A stretch of DNA of 9,345 nucleotides from Thermoleophilaceae bacterium (GTDB taxonomy: Bacteria > Actinomycetota > Thermoleophilia > Solirubrobacterales > Thermoleophilaceae): positions 1 to 9,345 of the forward strand of contig JACCUC010000062.1 of NCBI GenBank assembly GCA_013812065.1. The letters are read 5' to 3'. Of this stretch, positions 1-6,299 are shown piece after piece. Under the pieces are notes generated by a model. The model saw nothing but the letters and a program-made list of their open reading frames with translations. It was not told the DNA's origin and made no database searches. Numbering within the stretch: the stretch's first letter is position 1; each line of letters starts with the position of its first letter. A program made the translations under genes and the position numbers.

Positions 1-560
1 GGACGCAGCCGCCGCGACGGACGTCGCGGTCCTCGGGCGGCCAGGCGAGCCAGCTCGCGCCGCGCGAGCGCGCGCTCGGCCTCGGTGAGCTGGGCGAAGT
101 CCTTGTCGCGTAGAAGCTCCTCCGTGCTCGCGGCGGCGGGAACGGCCTCGAGCCCCACCGGTTCCTCCCTCACGCGCGCGGGATCCGGGACCGACACCCG
201 CGGAAGCACGAGACGCGCCTCGTCGGGGAGCTCGGCGGCAGGCTTGCCGGGCCGTTCCCCGCCCGGCCGTCCGAAGCACGCCTCGAAGGCGGCGTCGAAG
301 ACGGCGAGATCGTCGCGCCGCGAGCACAGGGCGACGCGCAGGGCGTGGTAGGCGTCGTCGCGCGAGGCCGGATCGACCGCCGCGAGCGCCCGGTGGGCCG
401 CCAGCAGCTCTCCGACGCCGAGCCGCACGCCTCCGGCGCGCAGCGAAGCGGCGAGCAGCCCCAACCGGGCGGTGACGGAGACCGCAGCGCTCGCGCCCCA
501 GCGGAGGGCAGTCGGGGGGCGTCCCCCCGACAGGAGCCCGCGAAACGGGCGCTCAGACAC
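1..560 (-). CDS. VWA domain-containing CoxE-like protein, 5' part only (cut by window edge)
   Basis: The first 186 codons are visible; the gene continues past position 1. Around residues 35-95 the protein has the helical N-terminal pattern of CoxE-like VWA proteins: LRAGGVRLGVGELLAAHRAL, a DDAYHALRVALCSRRDDLAV stretch, then an FDAAF motif. LLRDKDFAQLTEAERALARR follows at 149-168, and an Arg-rich segment (178-186) resembles the linker before the VWA domain in this family. The VWA domain with its MIDAS metal site should lie outside the window, so it is not confirmed. CoxE-like proteins act with a MoxR/CoxD AAA+ ATPase to finish the active site of Cox-type molybdenum enzymes, and here the gene directly follows a MoxR gene. 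The GTG start at 558-560 overlaps the MoxR stop by 8 bp. It has only a weak G-run upstream, so translation probably depends on coupling; an internal TTG at codon 33 is a less likely start. Family call firm from context and motifs, partner role inferred. Confidence 0.8.
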   Translation of the reverse strand, partial: MSERPFRGLLSGGRPPTALRWGASAAVSVTARLGLLAASLRAGGVRLGVGELLAAHRALAAVDPASRDDAYHALRVALCSRRDDLAVFDAAFEACFGRPGGERPGKPAAELPDEARLVLPRVSVPDPARVREEPVGLEAVPAAASTEELLRDKDFAQLTEAERALARRELARLAARGPRRPSRRLR

Positions 561-1407
561 CGGCGAGCACCCCGCTCTCGCGCACCCGCTCGAGATCCTC
601 GCGCACCTTGAGCGCCACCCCGAGCGTCTCCTCCAGATCGGAGTCCTCGCCGATCGCGAGCAGCGCCCGTGCCCAATCGATCGTCTCCCCCACTCCGGGG
701 AGCTTGTACAGCTCCTCGCCGCGCAGGCGCGCCACCGCGTCGCACACACGCGCGGCGATGTCCTCCGGCACGCCCGGTAGGCGCGCTCGGACGATCTCCG
801 CCTCGCGCTCGCGCGACGGATACTCGATCCAGTGGTAGAGGCAGCGGCGCTTGAGCGCGTCGTGGAGCTCGCGCGTGCGGTTCGAGGTCATGACCACGAG
901 CGGGCGGCCGGCCGCCGCGATGGTCCCGAGCTCGGGGATCGTGACCTGAAAGTCCGAGAGGAGCTCGAGCAGGAACGCCTCGAACTCGTCGTCGGCACGA
1001 TCGATCTCGTCGATCAGGAGCACCGCCGGACCGGCGTGCTCGAGCGCCTCGAGCAGGGGCCGGCGGAGCAGGAACTCGGGCGAGAAGAGGTCGGCGGTCG
1101 GCGCCGCGGCAGCCCCCGGGCCGCGTCCCTCCGCCGCCCGGACGGCAAGCAGCTGGCGCCCGTAGTCCCAGTCGTAGAGCGCCTGCGAGACGTCGATCCC
1201 CTCGTGGCACTGGAGACGGATCAGGCGCGCGCCCTCGGCACCCGCCAAGGCCTTGGCCACCTCGGTCTTGCCGACGCCCGCCTCCCCCTCGAGCAGCAGC
1301 GGCTGCTCGAGGGCGGCCGCGAGGTAGACGGCGACCGCCAGCCCGCGGTCGGCGAGGTAGCGCTCCCTCGCGAGCGCGTCGCCGACCGCCTCGACCGATC
1401 CGAGCAA
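553..1407 (-). CDS. MoxR-family AAA+ ATPase (CoxD-like)
   Basis: A 284-residue cytoplasmic AAA+ ATPase of the MoxR group. Visible motifs: Walker A GEAGVGKT at about 41-48, Walker B VLLIDEID at 129-136, a sensor-1-like MTSNRTRELHDALKRRCL at 173-190 with candidate arginine-finger residues, and a C-terminal helical lid containing YKLPGVGETIDWARAL (234-249). Length and motif spacing are normal for the family. CoxD in CO dehydrogenase operons is an ATP-driven chaperone working with the VWA protein CoxE on the Mo site; the following gene here is CoxE-like, so the same pairing is inferred. I chose the TTG at 1405-1407. It lies 11 nt after the FAD-subunit stop, has a GGGGGG ribosome-binding run 5 nt upstream, and gives the usual N-terminus leading into YLADRGLAVAVYLAAAL. 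An in-frame ATG at 1470 would add 21 Arg-rich residues inside the previous gene and is unlikely. Confidence 0.9.
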   Translation of the reverse strand: MLGSVEAVGDALARERYLADRGLAVAVYLAAALEQPLLLEGEAGVGKTEVAKALAGAEGARLIRLQCHEGIDVSQALYDWDYGRQLLAVRAAEGRGPGAAAAPTADLFSPEFLLRRPLLEALEHAGPAVLLIDEIDRADDEFEAFLLELLSDFQVTIPELGTIAAAGRPLVVMTSNRTRELHDALKRRCLYHWIEYPSREREAEIVRARLPGVPEDIAARVCDAVARLRGEELYKLPGVGETIDWARALLAIGEDSDLEETLGVALKVREDLERVRESGVLAGV

Positions 1408-1417
1408 GCGCGCCCCC

Positions 1418-2269
1418 CTACGCCGCGGTGAGTCCCGCGGCCTCCTCGAGCGCGCGCCGGGTGAGTACACGCGCGAGATGGCGCTTGTACTCCGGCGTGG
1501 CGTTCAGGTCCCCGGGAGGCCCGGTCCCCTCGGCCGCAGCCTCGGCGGCGCGCGCGATCGAGTCGGCGTCGAGCGCGGAACCGCGCAGCGCCTCCTCGAC
1601 CGCGGTCGCCCGCAATGGAACCGAGCTCATGTGGGTCAGGCCGACGCGCGCGTCCTCACACGTCCCGTTGTCCGCCTTGACGAGCGCGCAGACCCCGACC
1701 ATCGCCCAGTCCTCGGCACGGCGCGTGAACTTGCGATAGCCGAAGCCGTAGTCGGTCAGCGCGGGCAGCCGAACCTCGGTCATCACCTCCCCCTCGCCGA
1801 CCGCGGTCGTCAGGTAGTCCTGAAACAGCTCGGCGGCGGGGATCTCGCGTGTGCCGTCGGACCCCTCCACGCCCACCGAGCCCTCGCAGGCGAGCAGCAC
1901 GGCGGGAAGATCCGAGGCCGGATCGCCGTGGGCCAGCGATCCCCCGATGGTCCCCCGATGGCGCACCTGGCGGTCGGCGATCAAGCCCGCCGCGTGCGAG
2001 ATGAGCCCGAGCTCCGGCTCGTCCTCGAGGTCGGCGTGGCGGGTCATCGCCCCGATCCGCAGCGTTCCGTCCGCTCGCTCGACTCCGCGCAGACCCGGCA
2101 CCCGCCTGAGGTCGACGAGCATCGTCGGCGCGGCGAGGCGCAGCTTCATGAGCGGCAGCAGCGAGTGGCCGCCCGCGAGCAGCTTGGCGTCCTCGCCGCC
2201 CTGCACGAGCGCGTCGATCGCCTCCTCGAGCGAGTCGGGAGCCGCATACTCGAACTCGACGGGGATCAC
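1418..2269 (-). CDS. FAD-binding medium subunit of Cox-type molybdenum hydroxylase (CoxM-like)
   Basis: A 283-residue flavoprotein subunit of the xanthine dehydrogenase/CO dehydrogenase family. It passes electrons from the [2Fe-2S] subunit through FAD to an external acceptor. Two signature FAD-binding loops are intact: AGGHSLLPLMKLRLAAP (32-48) and TIGGSLAHGDPASDLPAVL (107-125). The C-terminal domain ends with the family-typical ATPEYKRHLARVLTRRAL (257-274). Length matches CoxM proteins (about 280-290 residues). The GTG start at 2267-2269 overlaps the large-subunit stop as GTGA and is preceded by GGAGGT at 2275-2280. A longer reading from an ATG at 2404 lies wholly inside the large-subunit gene and is Arg-rich, unlike the family, so it was discarded. 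Identity is firm; the physiological electron acceptor cannot be read from sequence. Confidence 0.94.
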   Translation of the reverse strand: MIPVEFEYAAPDSLEEAIDALVQGGEDAKLLAGGHSLLPLMKLRLAAPTMLVDLRRVPGLRGVERADGTLRIGAMTRHADLEDEPELGLISHAAGLIADRQVRHRGTIGGSLAHGDPASDLPAVLLACEGSVGVEGSDGTREIPAAELFQDYLTTAVGEGEVMTEVRLPALTDYGFGYRKFTRRAEDWAMVGVCALVKADNGTCEDARVGLTHMSSVPLRATAVEEALRGSALDADSIARAAEAAAEGTGPPGDLNATPEYKRHLARVLTRRALEEAAGLTAA

Positions 2270-4752
2270 GCCGCACCTCCCTCGCCGGGCGAGGTGGGGC
2301 CTGAGCCCGCCGCGCCCCGTCCGTGCTCGTCGAGCGAGCGGCCCTGCTCGGTGCGCGCCGGCCCGCCGCCGTCTCTTCCGCGCGCCTCCTCGATCGCCTG
2401 CCACACCCGCATCGGGGTGAGCGGCATGTTCATGTAGGTCACCCCAAGCGGCTTGAGCGCGTCGGTCACGGCGTTCACCACCGCAGGCGACGCGGCGATG
2501 GTCCCCGCCTCACCCACGCCCTTCACGCCGAGCCGGTTGACCGGTGAGGGGGTCTCGGTGCGATCGGTCTCGAACATCGGCACCTCGGCCGCGGTGGGCA
2601 GCGCGTAGTCCACGAACGAGCCGGTCACGAGCTGACCCTCGTCGTCGTAGACGATCTGCTCGTAGAGGGCCTGGCCGATCCCGTGCGTGACGCCGCCGTG
2701 GATCTGGCCGTCGATCAGCATCGGGTTGATCGCCGGGCCGCAGTCGTCCACCGCCACCCAGCGCACGATCTCGACCTTTCCGGTCTCCACGTCGACCTCG
2801 ACCACGCACGCGTGGGCGCCGAACGGGAAGACGAAGTTCTCCGGGTCGTAGAAGTCCGTCTCCTCGAGGCCGGGCTCGATGTCGGTCGGAAGCTCCTGAG
2901 GGGGGATGTGGGCCGCCCCGGCGATCTCGGCCATGGTCATCGCCTTGTCGGGCGAGCCGCGGACCTGGAACTTCCCGTCGCTCAGCTCGATGTCCTCGGG
3001 AGCGGCCTCGAGCAGGGCGGCGCAGATGCGCTTGGCCTTCTCCTGGACCTTGACGGCGGCGCGGCCGACGGCCTCGCCGCCCACCGCGAGCGAGCGTGAG
3101 CCATAGGTGCCCCAGCCCATCGGGCCCTGGTCGGTGTCGCCGTGGAGGACCTCGATGTTGGCGGGATCGATCCCGAGGCGGTCCGCCGCGATCTGGGCGA
3201 AGCCCGTGTCGTGGCCTTGGCCGTGCGGAGAGGCGCCGGTGTAGACCGTCGCCGAGCCGCGCGGGTGCACGCGGACGACCGCCGACTCCCAGAACGCGGA
3301 TTGGAGGCCGACGCCCTGGGGCCCCACCGCCCGGGACGGCGCGAGCCCGCAGACCTCGACGTAGGTCGAGAGGCCCACCCCGCGATACACGCCGCGTTCG
3401 CGGCCTTCGGCCTGCTCGCGCCGGAACCCGTCCATGTCGAAGTTCTCGAGCAGCTTCTCGAGCGAGCCGTGGTAGTCGCCCGAGTCGTAGACGATCCCGA
3501 GCGGCGTCTCGTAGGGAAAGCTCTCCTTCGGGATGAAGTTGCGCCGGCGGATCTCGGCGGGATCCAGGTCGAGCTCCGCGGCGAGCTGATCGATCATCAC
3601 CTCGATCCAGTGCGTGGCCTCGGGCCGGCCCGCGCCACGGACCGCATCGGTGGCGAACTTGTTCGTGAACACGCCCTCGAATTCGAGCTGGATGTTGGGG
3701 ATCTCGTAGCAGCCCCCCATGACCGGGAAGCCGAGCTCGGGGATGAACGGGGTCAGAAGCAGCTGGTAGGCGCCGAGGTCGCAGACGTGGCGCGCCTTGA
3801 GGGCCGTGACCTTCCCTTCCCGGTCGGCTCCGAGCGTCACGTAGTTGATCTGGTCGCGCCCGTGGTGGGTGGTCGTCATGTGCTCGGAGCGGGTCTCGGT
3901 CCACTTGACCGGCCGCCCGAGCCTCCTGGCCAGGGCGAGCATCAGCGCCTCCTCGCCGTACACCTGGAGCTTCGAGCCAAAGCCGCCGCCCACGTCCGGA
4001 GCGACGACGCGGATCCTGTCCTCCGCCATCCCGAGCATCCCGGCCAGGACGAAGCGCGCGATATGGGGGATCTGCGTCGAGGAGTAGAGCGTCAGGCCGT
4101 CGCCGTGCGGGTCGGCTATCGACGAGCGCGGCTCGATCGGAGCGCCCGCGGTGCGGTGGTTGACGATCCGCCGCTCGACCGTCACCTCGGCCTCGCGCAG
4201 AGCGGCCTCGGCGTCGCCGCCGGCCACGCCCCATTGGTGCGTCCGGTTCGTCCCGAAGTCCTCCCACACGAGTGGTGAGCCGTCCTCGAGCGCCTTCTCG
4301 GGGTCGACGACCGCGGGCTTGGGGTCGTACTCGACGATCACGTCCTCGGCGGCGTCGACGGTCGCGTAGCGGTCGGTGCCGACCACGACCGCCACCGCCT
4401 GGCCCACGTGCTTGACCTCCCCGCGGGCGAGCGGCAGGTTCAGAGGGGTCTTGATCTCGACGCCCGGCGGACTCCACACCATCGCCAGTCCCTGCTCGAA
4501 CTCGCGGGCCAGATCGTCGCCCGTGAACACCTCGACCACGGAGGGGTGGTCGCGGGCCGCCGTCACGTCGATCGAGGCGATCGTCGCGTGCGCCTCGGGT
4601 GAGCGCACGATCGCCGTGTGGAGCATCCCGGGCAACGTGATGTCGTCGACGTAGTTGCCCTGGCCCGTGATCAGCGGCGGGTCCTCCTTGCGGCGGATCG
4701 CCTGCCCGACCCAGCCGGTGCCCGGCGTCCGGGATTCCTCGGCGCTGCTCAC
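2266..4752 (-). CDS. Molybdopterin-binding large subunit of a Cox-type hydroxylase (form II CoxL-like, xanthine dehydrogenase family)
   Basis: An 828-residue catalytic subunit binding the molybdenum-cytosine-dinucleotide-type cofactor. It has the N-terminal a/b-hammerhead domain (about 25-150, with ITGQGNYVDDITLPGMLHTA at 28-47), then GGGFGSK at 255-261, the active-site loop AVRGAGRPEA at 370-379, HGQGHDT at 510-516, and GVKGVGEAGT at 742-751 with the presumed catalytic base Glu748. The loop is the form II type (normally AYRGAGR) and lacks the Cys that binds Cu in CO dehydrogenase (AYxCSFR). CO oxidation is therefore not supported; an aldehyde, purine or other N-heterocycle hydroxylase is possible, substrate unknown. 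Val371 replaces the common Tyr of the loop. The last 45 or so residues are a Gly/Arg/Glu-rich, probably disordered tail. GTG start at 4750-4752, GTGA overlap with the upstream gene, GGGAGG 7 nt upstream. The open frame extends to 5091, but that part overlaps the iron-sulfur gene and is not family-like. Confidence 0.94.
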   Translation of the reverse strand: MSSAEESRTPGTGWVGQAIRRKEDPPLITGQGNYVDDITLPGMLHTAIVRSPEAHATIASIDVTAARDHPSVVEVFTGDDLAREFEQGLAMVWSPPGVEIKTPLNLPLARGEVKHVGQAVAVVVGTDRYATVDAAEDVIVEYDPKPAVVDPEKALEDGSPLVWEDFGTNRTHQWGVAGGDAEAALREAEVTVERRIVNHRTAGAPIEPRSSIADPHGDGLTLYSSTQIPHIARFVLAGMLGMAEDRIRVVAPDVGGGFGSKLQVYGEEALMLALARRLGRPVKWTETRSEHMTTTHHGRDQINYVTLGADREGKVTALKARHVCDLGAYQLLLTPFIPELGFPVMGGCYEIPNIQLEFEGVFTNKFATDAVRGAGRPEATHWIEVMIDQLAAELDLDPAEIRRRNFIPKESFPYETPLGIVYDSGDYHGSLEKLLENFDMDGFRREQAEGRERGVYRGVGLSTYVEVCGLAPSRAVGPQGVGLQSAFWESAVVRVHPRGSATVYTGASPHGQGHDTGFAQIAADRLGIDPANIEVLHGDTDQGPMGWGTYGSRSLAVGGEAVGRAAVKVQEKAKRICAALLEAAPEDIELSDGKFQVRGSPDKAMTMAEIAGAAHIPPQELPTDIEPGLEETDFYDPENFVFPFGAHACVVEVDVETGKVEIVRWVAVDDCGPAINPMLIDGQIHGGVTHGIGQALYEQIVYDDEGQLVTGSFVDYALPTAAEVPMFETDRTETPSPVNRLGVKGVGEAGTIAASPAVVNAVTDALKPLGVTYMNMPLTPMRVWQAIEEARGRDGGGPARTEQGRSLDEHGRGAAGSGPTSPGEGGAA

Positions 4753-5240
4753 GCAGCCACCTCCCGGCTCTGGCCGGCCTGGGCTGCCGCCTGGACCGCC
4801 TTGACGATGTTGTGGTAGCCCGTGCACCGGCACAGGCTGCCCTCGAGCGCCTCCCGGACGTCGTCCTCGGACGGATCGGGGTTTCGCTTCAGCAGGTCGG
4901 CTCCGGCCATGATCATCCCCGGCGTGCAGTAGCCGCACTGCAGGCCGTGGTGCTCCCAGAAAGCCTCCTGGAGCGGGTGGAGGCTGCCGTTCTGCGCGAG
5001 GCCCTCGATCGTGACGATGTCGGATCCGTCGGCCTGCACGGCGAGCACCGTGCAGGTCTTGACCGCCTCGCCGTCCAGATGGCAGGTGCACGCCCCGCAG
5101 TTGGTGGTGTCGCAGCCGACGTGCGCCCCCGTCAGACCGAGCTCGTCGCGCAGGAAATGGATGAGCAGCAGCCGCGACTCGACCTCCCGCTCCTTGATCT
5201 CGCCGTTGACGGTGATGCTCACCGAAACCCTCACGCTCAT
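4749..5240 (-). CDS. [2Fe-2S] small subunit of Cox-type molybdenum hydroxylase (CoxS-like)
   Basis: A 163-residue iron-sulfur subunit carrying two [2Fe-2S] clusters that relay electrons from the Mo site to FAD. The plant-ferredoxin-like domain has Cys43, 48, 51 and 63 (within GCDTTNCGACTCHLDG and KTCTV). The C-terminal helical domain has CGYCTPGM (Cys102, 105) and CRCTGY (Cys137, 139) preceded by Gln101, as usual. An additional Cys53 sits in CGACTCHLDG, where family members normally have Val or another non-Cys residue. Length is normal. The ATG at 5238-5240 is chosen because GGAGGAG lies 6 nt upstream and it gives the family N-terminus (SITVNGE). An upstream ATG at 5306 would add 22 residues and overlap the promoter. 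First gene of the five-gene operon; its TGA overlaps the GTG of the large subunit. Confidence 0.95.
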   Translation of the reverse strand: MSVRVSVSITVNGEIKEREVESRLLLIHFLRDELGLTGAHVGCDTTNCGACTCHLDGEAVKTCTVLAVQADGSDIVTIEGLAQNGSLHPLQEAFWEHHGLQCGYCTPGMIMAGADLLKRNPDPSEDDVREALEGSLCRCTGYHNIVKAVQAAAQAGQSREVAA

Positions 5241-5246
5241 CTCAGT

Positions 5247-5253
5247 CTCCTCC
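5247..5253 (-). promoter_or_regulatory. Shine-Dalgarno site of the [2Fe-2S] subunit gene
   Basis: Reads GGAGGAG on the minus strand, 6 nt before the ATG at 5238-5240. This near-consensus site decides the start of the operon's first gene over the in-frame ATG at 5306, which has no comparable site. Confidence 0.75.
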
Positions 5254-5277
5254 GCCTCTTCCCCTCCTCGGATGGAG

Positions 5278-5306
5278 ATCGTATTCCCCGGGCGAATGGC
5301 GGACAA
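5278..5306 (-). promoter_or_regulatory. Predicted promoter of the Cox-like operon
   Basis: On the minus strand a -35-like TTGTCC (5301-5306) and a -10-like TACGAT (5278-5283) are separated by exactly 17 bp. Transcription would begin near 5270, giving a leader of about 30 nt that contains the Shine-Dalgarno site. Each hexamer matches the sigma-70 consensus at four of six positions. The position, 38 bp or more upstream of the first gene and inside the 210-bp divergent gap, is right. No operator palindrome was recognised beside it. Prediction only. Confidence 0.5.
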
Positions 5307-5450
5307 GCTTCGGTCTCGCAGGATCGGCTACTTCGTGAGGAGTGCTTGCGGCCACCGACCCGGCGCTATGGTGATGGCCCTTCGCCGTCCCCGGCGAGCA
5401 GCCGTGGCCGATTACTCATCGTTTAGAGCCTCAGGCATCCTCAGGAGCAC

Positions 5451-6155
5451 ATGGCCAGTCGCAAGGAAGAGAAGGAGCGCCTGCGCGCCGAGCGCGAGGA
5501 GCGCGAGCGCGAGGCCGCGGCCGGAGCCCGCCGCAGGCGCCTCGTGGGCTACGGCGCGGGCGGAGCGCTCGCCCTGGCGGCGGTGGTGGCGATCGTCGTC
5601 GTGGCGCTCGCCGGGGGCGGTGGTGGAGGCGACGGCGCGGGCGGCTCGAGCGGCGGGCCCGCCGGGCCGAGCGCCGGCGACTATCCCGACGTCCCGGTCC
5701 CGCCCCAGCGGGTGGCCGACCTCGACCAGGCGGCCCGGGCGGGGGGCTGCACGACGAAGAGCTTTCGCAGCGAGGGCGGCAACCACGTCACCGAGCCGGT
5801 GCGGTACGGATCGAACCCGCCGCACTCCGGGCCACACAACCCTGTGCCGGCCGACGACGGCGTCTACGACAAAGCCCCTCGCACCGAGGCTCTCGTCCAC
5901 GCGCTCGAGCACGGCCGGATCGTCATGCAGTTCCGTCCCCAGGCCTCGGACGAGGTCAAGGGCCAGCTGAAGTCGCTCTTCGACGAGGACCCCTCGCACA
6001 TGCTGCTCGTCCCCAACGCACGCATGCCCTACGAGGTCGCCGCCACCGCGTGGACGAACGTACTGGGCTGCCGGAAGGCCACGCCCGCCGTGTTCGACGC
6101 GATCCGGGCCTTCAAGGTCCGCTATCGAGACCGCGGACCCGAGTACGTGCCCTGA
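5451..6155 (+). CDS. DUF3105 family protein, membrane-anchored, function unknown
   Basis: 234 residues. A highly charged Arg/Glu N-terminus (1-30, probably cytoplasmic and helical) is followed by one hydrophobic segment at about 31-54, a Gly-rich linker (55-76) and an extracytoplasmic globular domain (about 80-234). That domain has the DUF3105 pattern: Cys100, His112, PPHSGPH (123-129), VHALEHGRIV (149-158), TAWTNVLGC (199-207) and RDRGPEYVP at the end. The repeated His residues and the HAxEH motif could bind a metal, and Cys100/Cys207 could form a disulfide; both are inferences. The family is common in actinobacteria and has no established biochemical role known to me. The start at 5451 has AGGAG only 3 nt upstream, which is close spacing, but no better start gives the basic-then-hydrophobic N-terminus. 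The gene diverges from the Cox-like operon and is followed 144 bp later by the amidase gene on the same strand; shared function is not implied. Confidence 0.85.
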   Translation: MASRKEEKERLRAEREEREREAAAGARRRRLVGYGAGGALALAAVVAIVVVALAGGGGGGDGAGGSSGGPAGPSAGDYPDVPVPPQRVADLDQAARAGGCTTKSFRSEGGNHVTEPVRYGSNPPHSGPHNPVPADDGVYDKAPRTEALVHALEHGRIVMQFRPQASDEVKGQLKSLFDEDPSHMLLVPNARMPYEVAATAWTNVLGCRKATPAVFDAIRAFKVRYRDRGPEYVP

Positions 6156-6299
6156 CTGCTTCGCGCGCGCGCGACGCTCGAACGTGGGCCGTCTCGCGCC
6201 GCCGCGAAGGAGTCGCCGAGGAGGAGAGAATCGTGAGGGCGAGGCCTTGCACCCTGTGAAGGTCGCAACATCCGAGCCCCGAAGGTGTTCGGTACCGGG

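Noticed and set aside
170..1210. 346-codon minus-strand frame across the MoxR and VWA genes
   Set aside because: Arg/Pro/Gly-rich shadow frame; the other two minus-strand frames carry clear MoxR and CoxE-like motifs.
3142..4278. 378-codon open frame on the plus strand opposite the large subunit gene, and many similar long frames elsewhere
   Set aside because: High G+C removes stop codons from other frames. The translation is Arg/His/Val-rich with no recognisable domain and lies antisense to a well-supported gene.
2266..4752. Calling the operon a CO dehydrogenase
   Set aside because: The large subunit lacks the Cys-containing form I loop (AYxCSFR), so only a form II/xanthine dehydrogenase family call is justified.
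5345..5372. Possible plus-strand promoter for the DUF3105 gene (TTGCGG and TATGGT)
   Set aside because: The spacer is only 15 bp and both hexamers are poor matches; no better candidate was found in the gap.
6161..6174. 14-bp perfect palindrome of alternating C and G just after the DUF3105 gene
   Set aside because: A simple CG run in GC-rich DNA with no T-run; too weak to call a terminator or binding site.
6156..6299. Cyclic-di-AMP (ydaO-type) riboswitch, often found before actinobacterial cell-wall hydrolase genes
   Set aside because: The conserved segments of that riboswitch are not present in this 144-bp gap.
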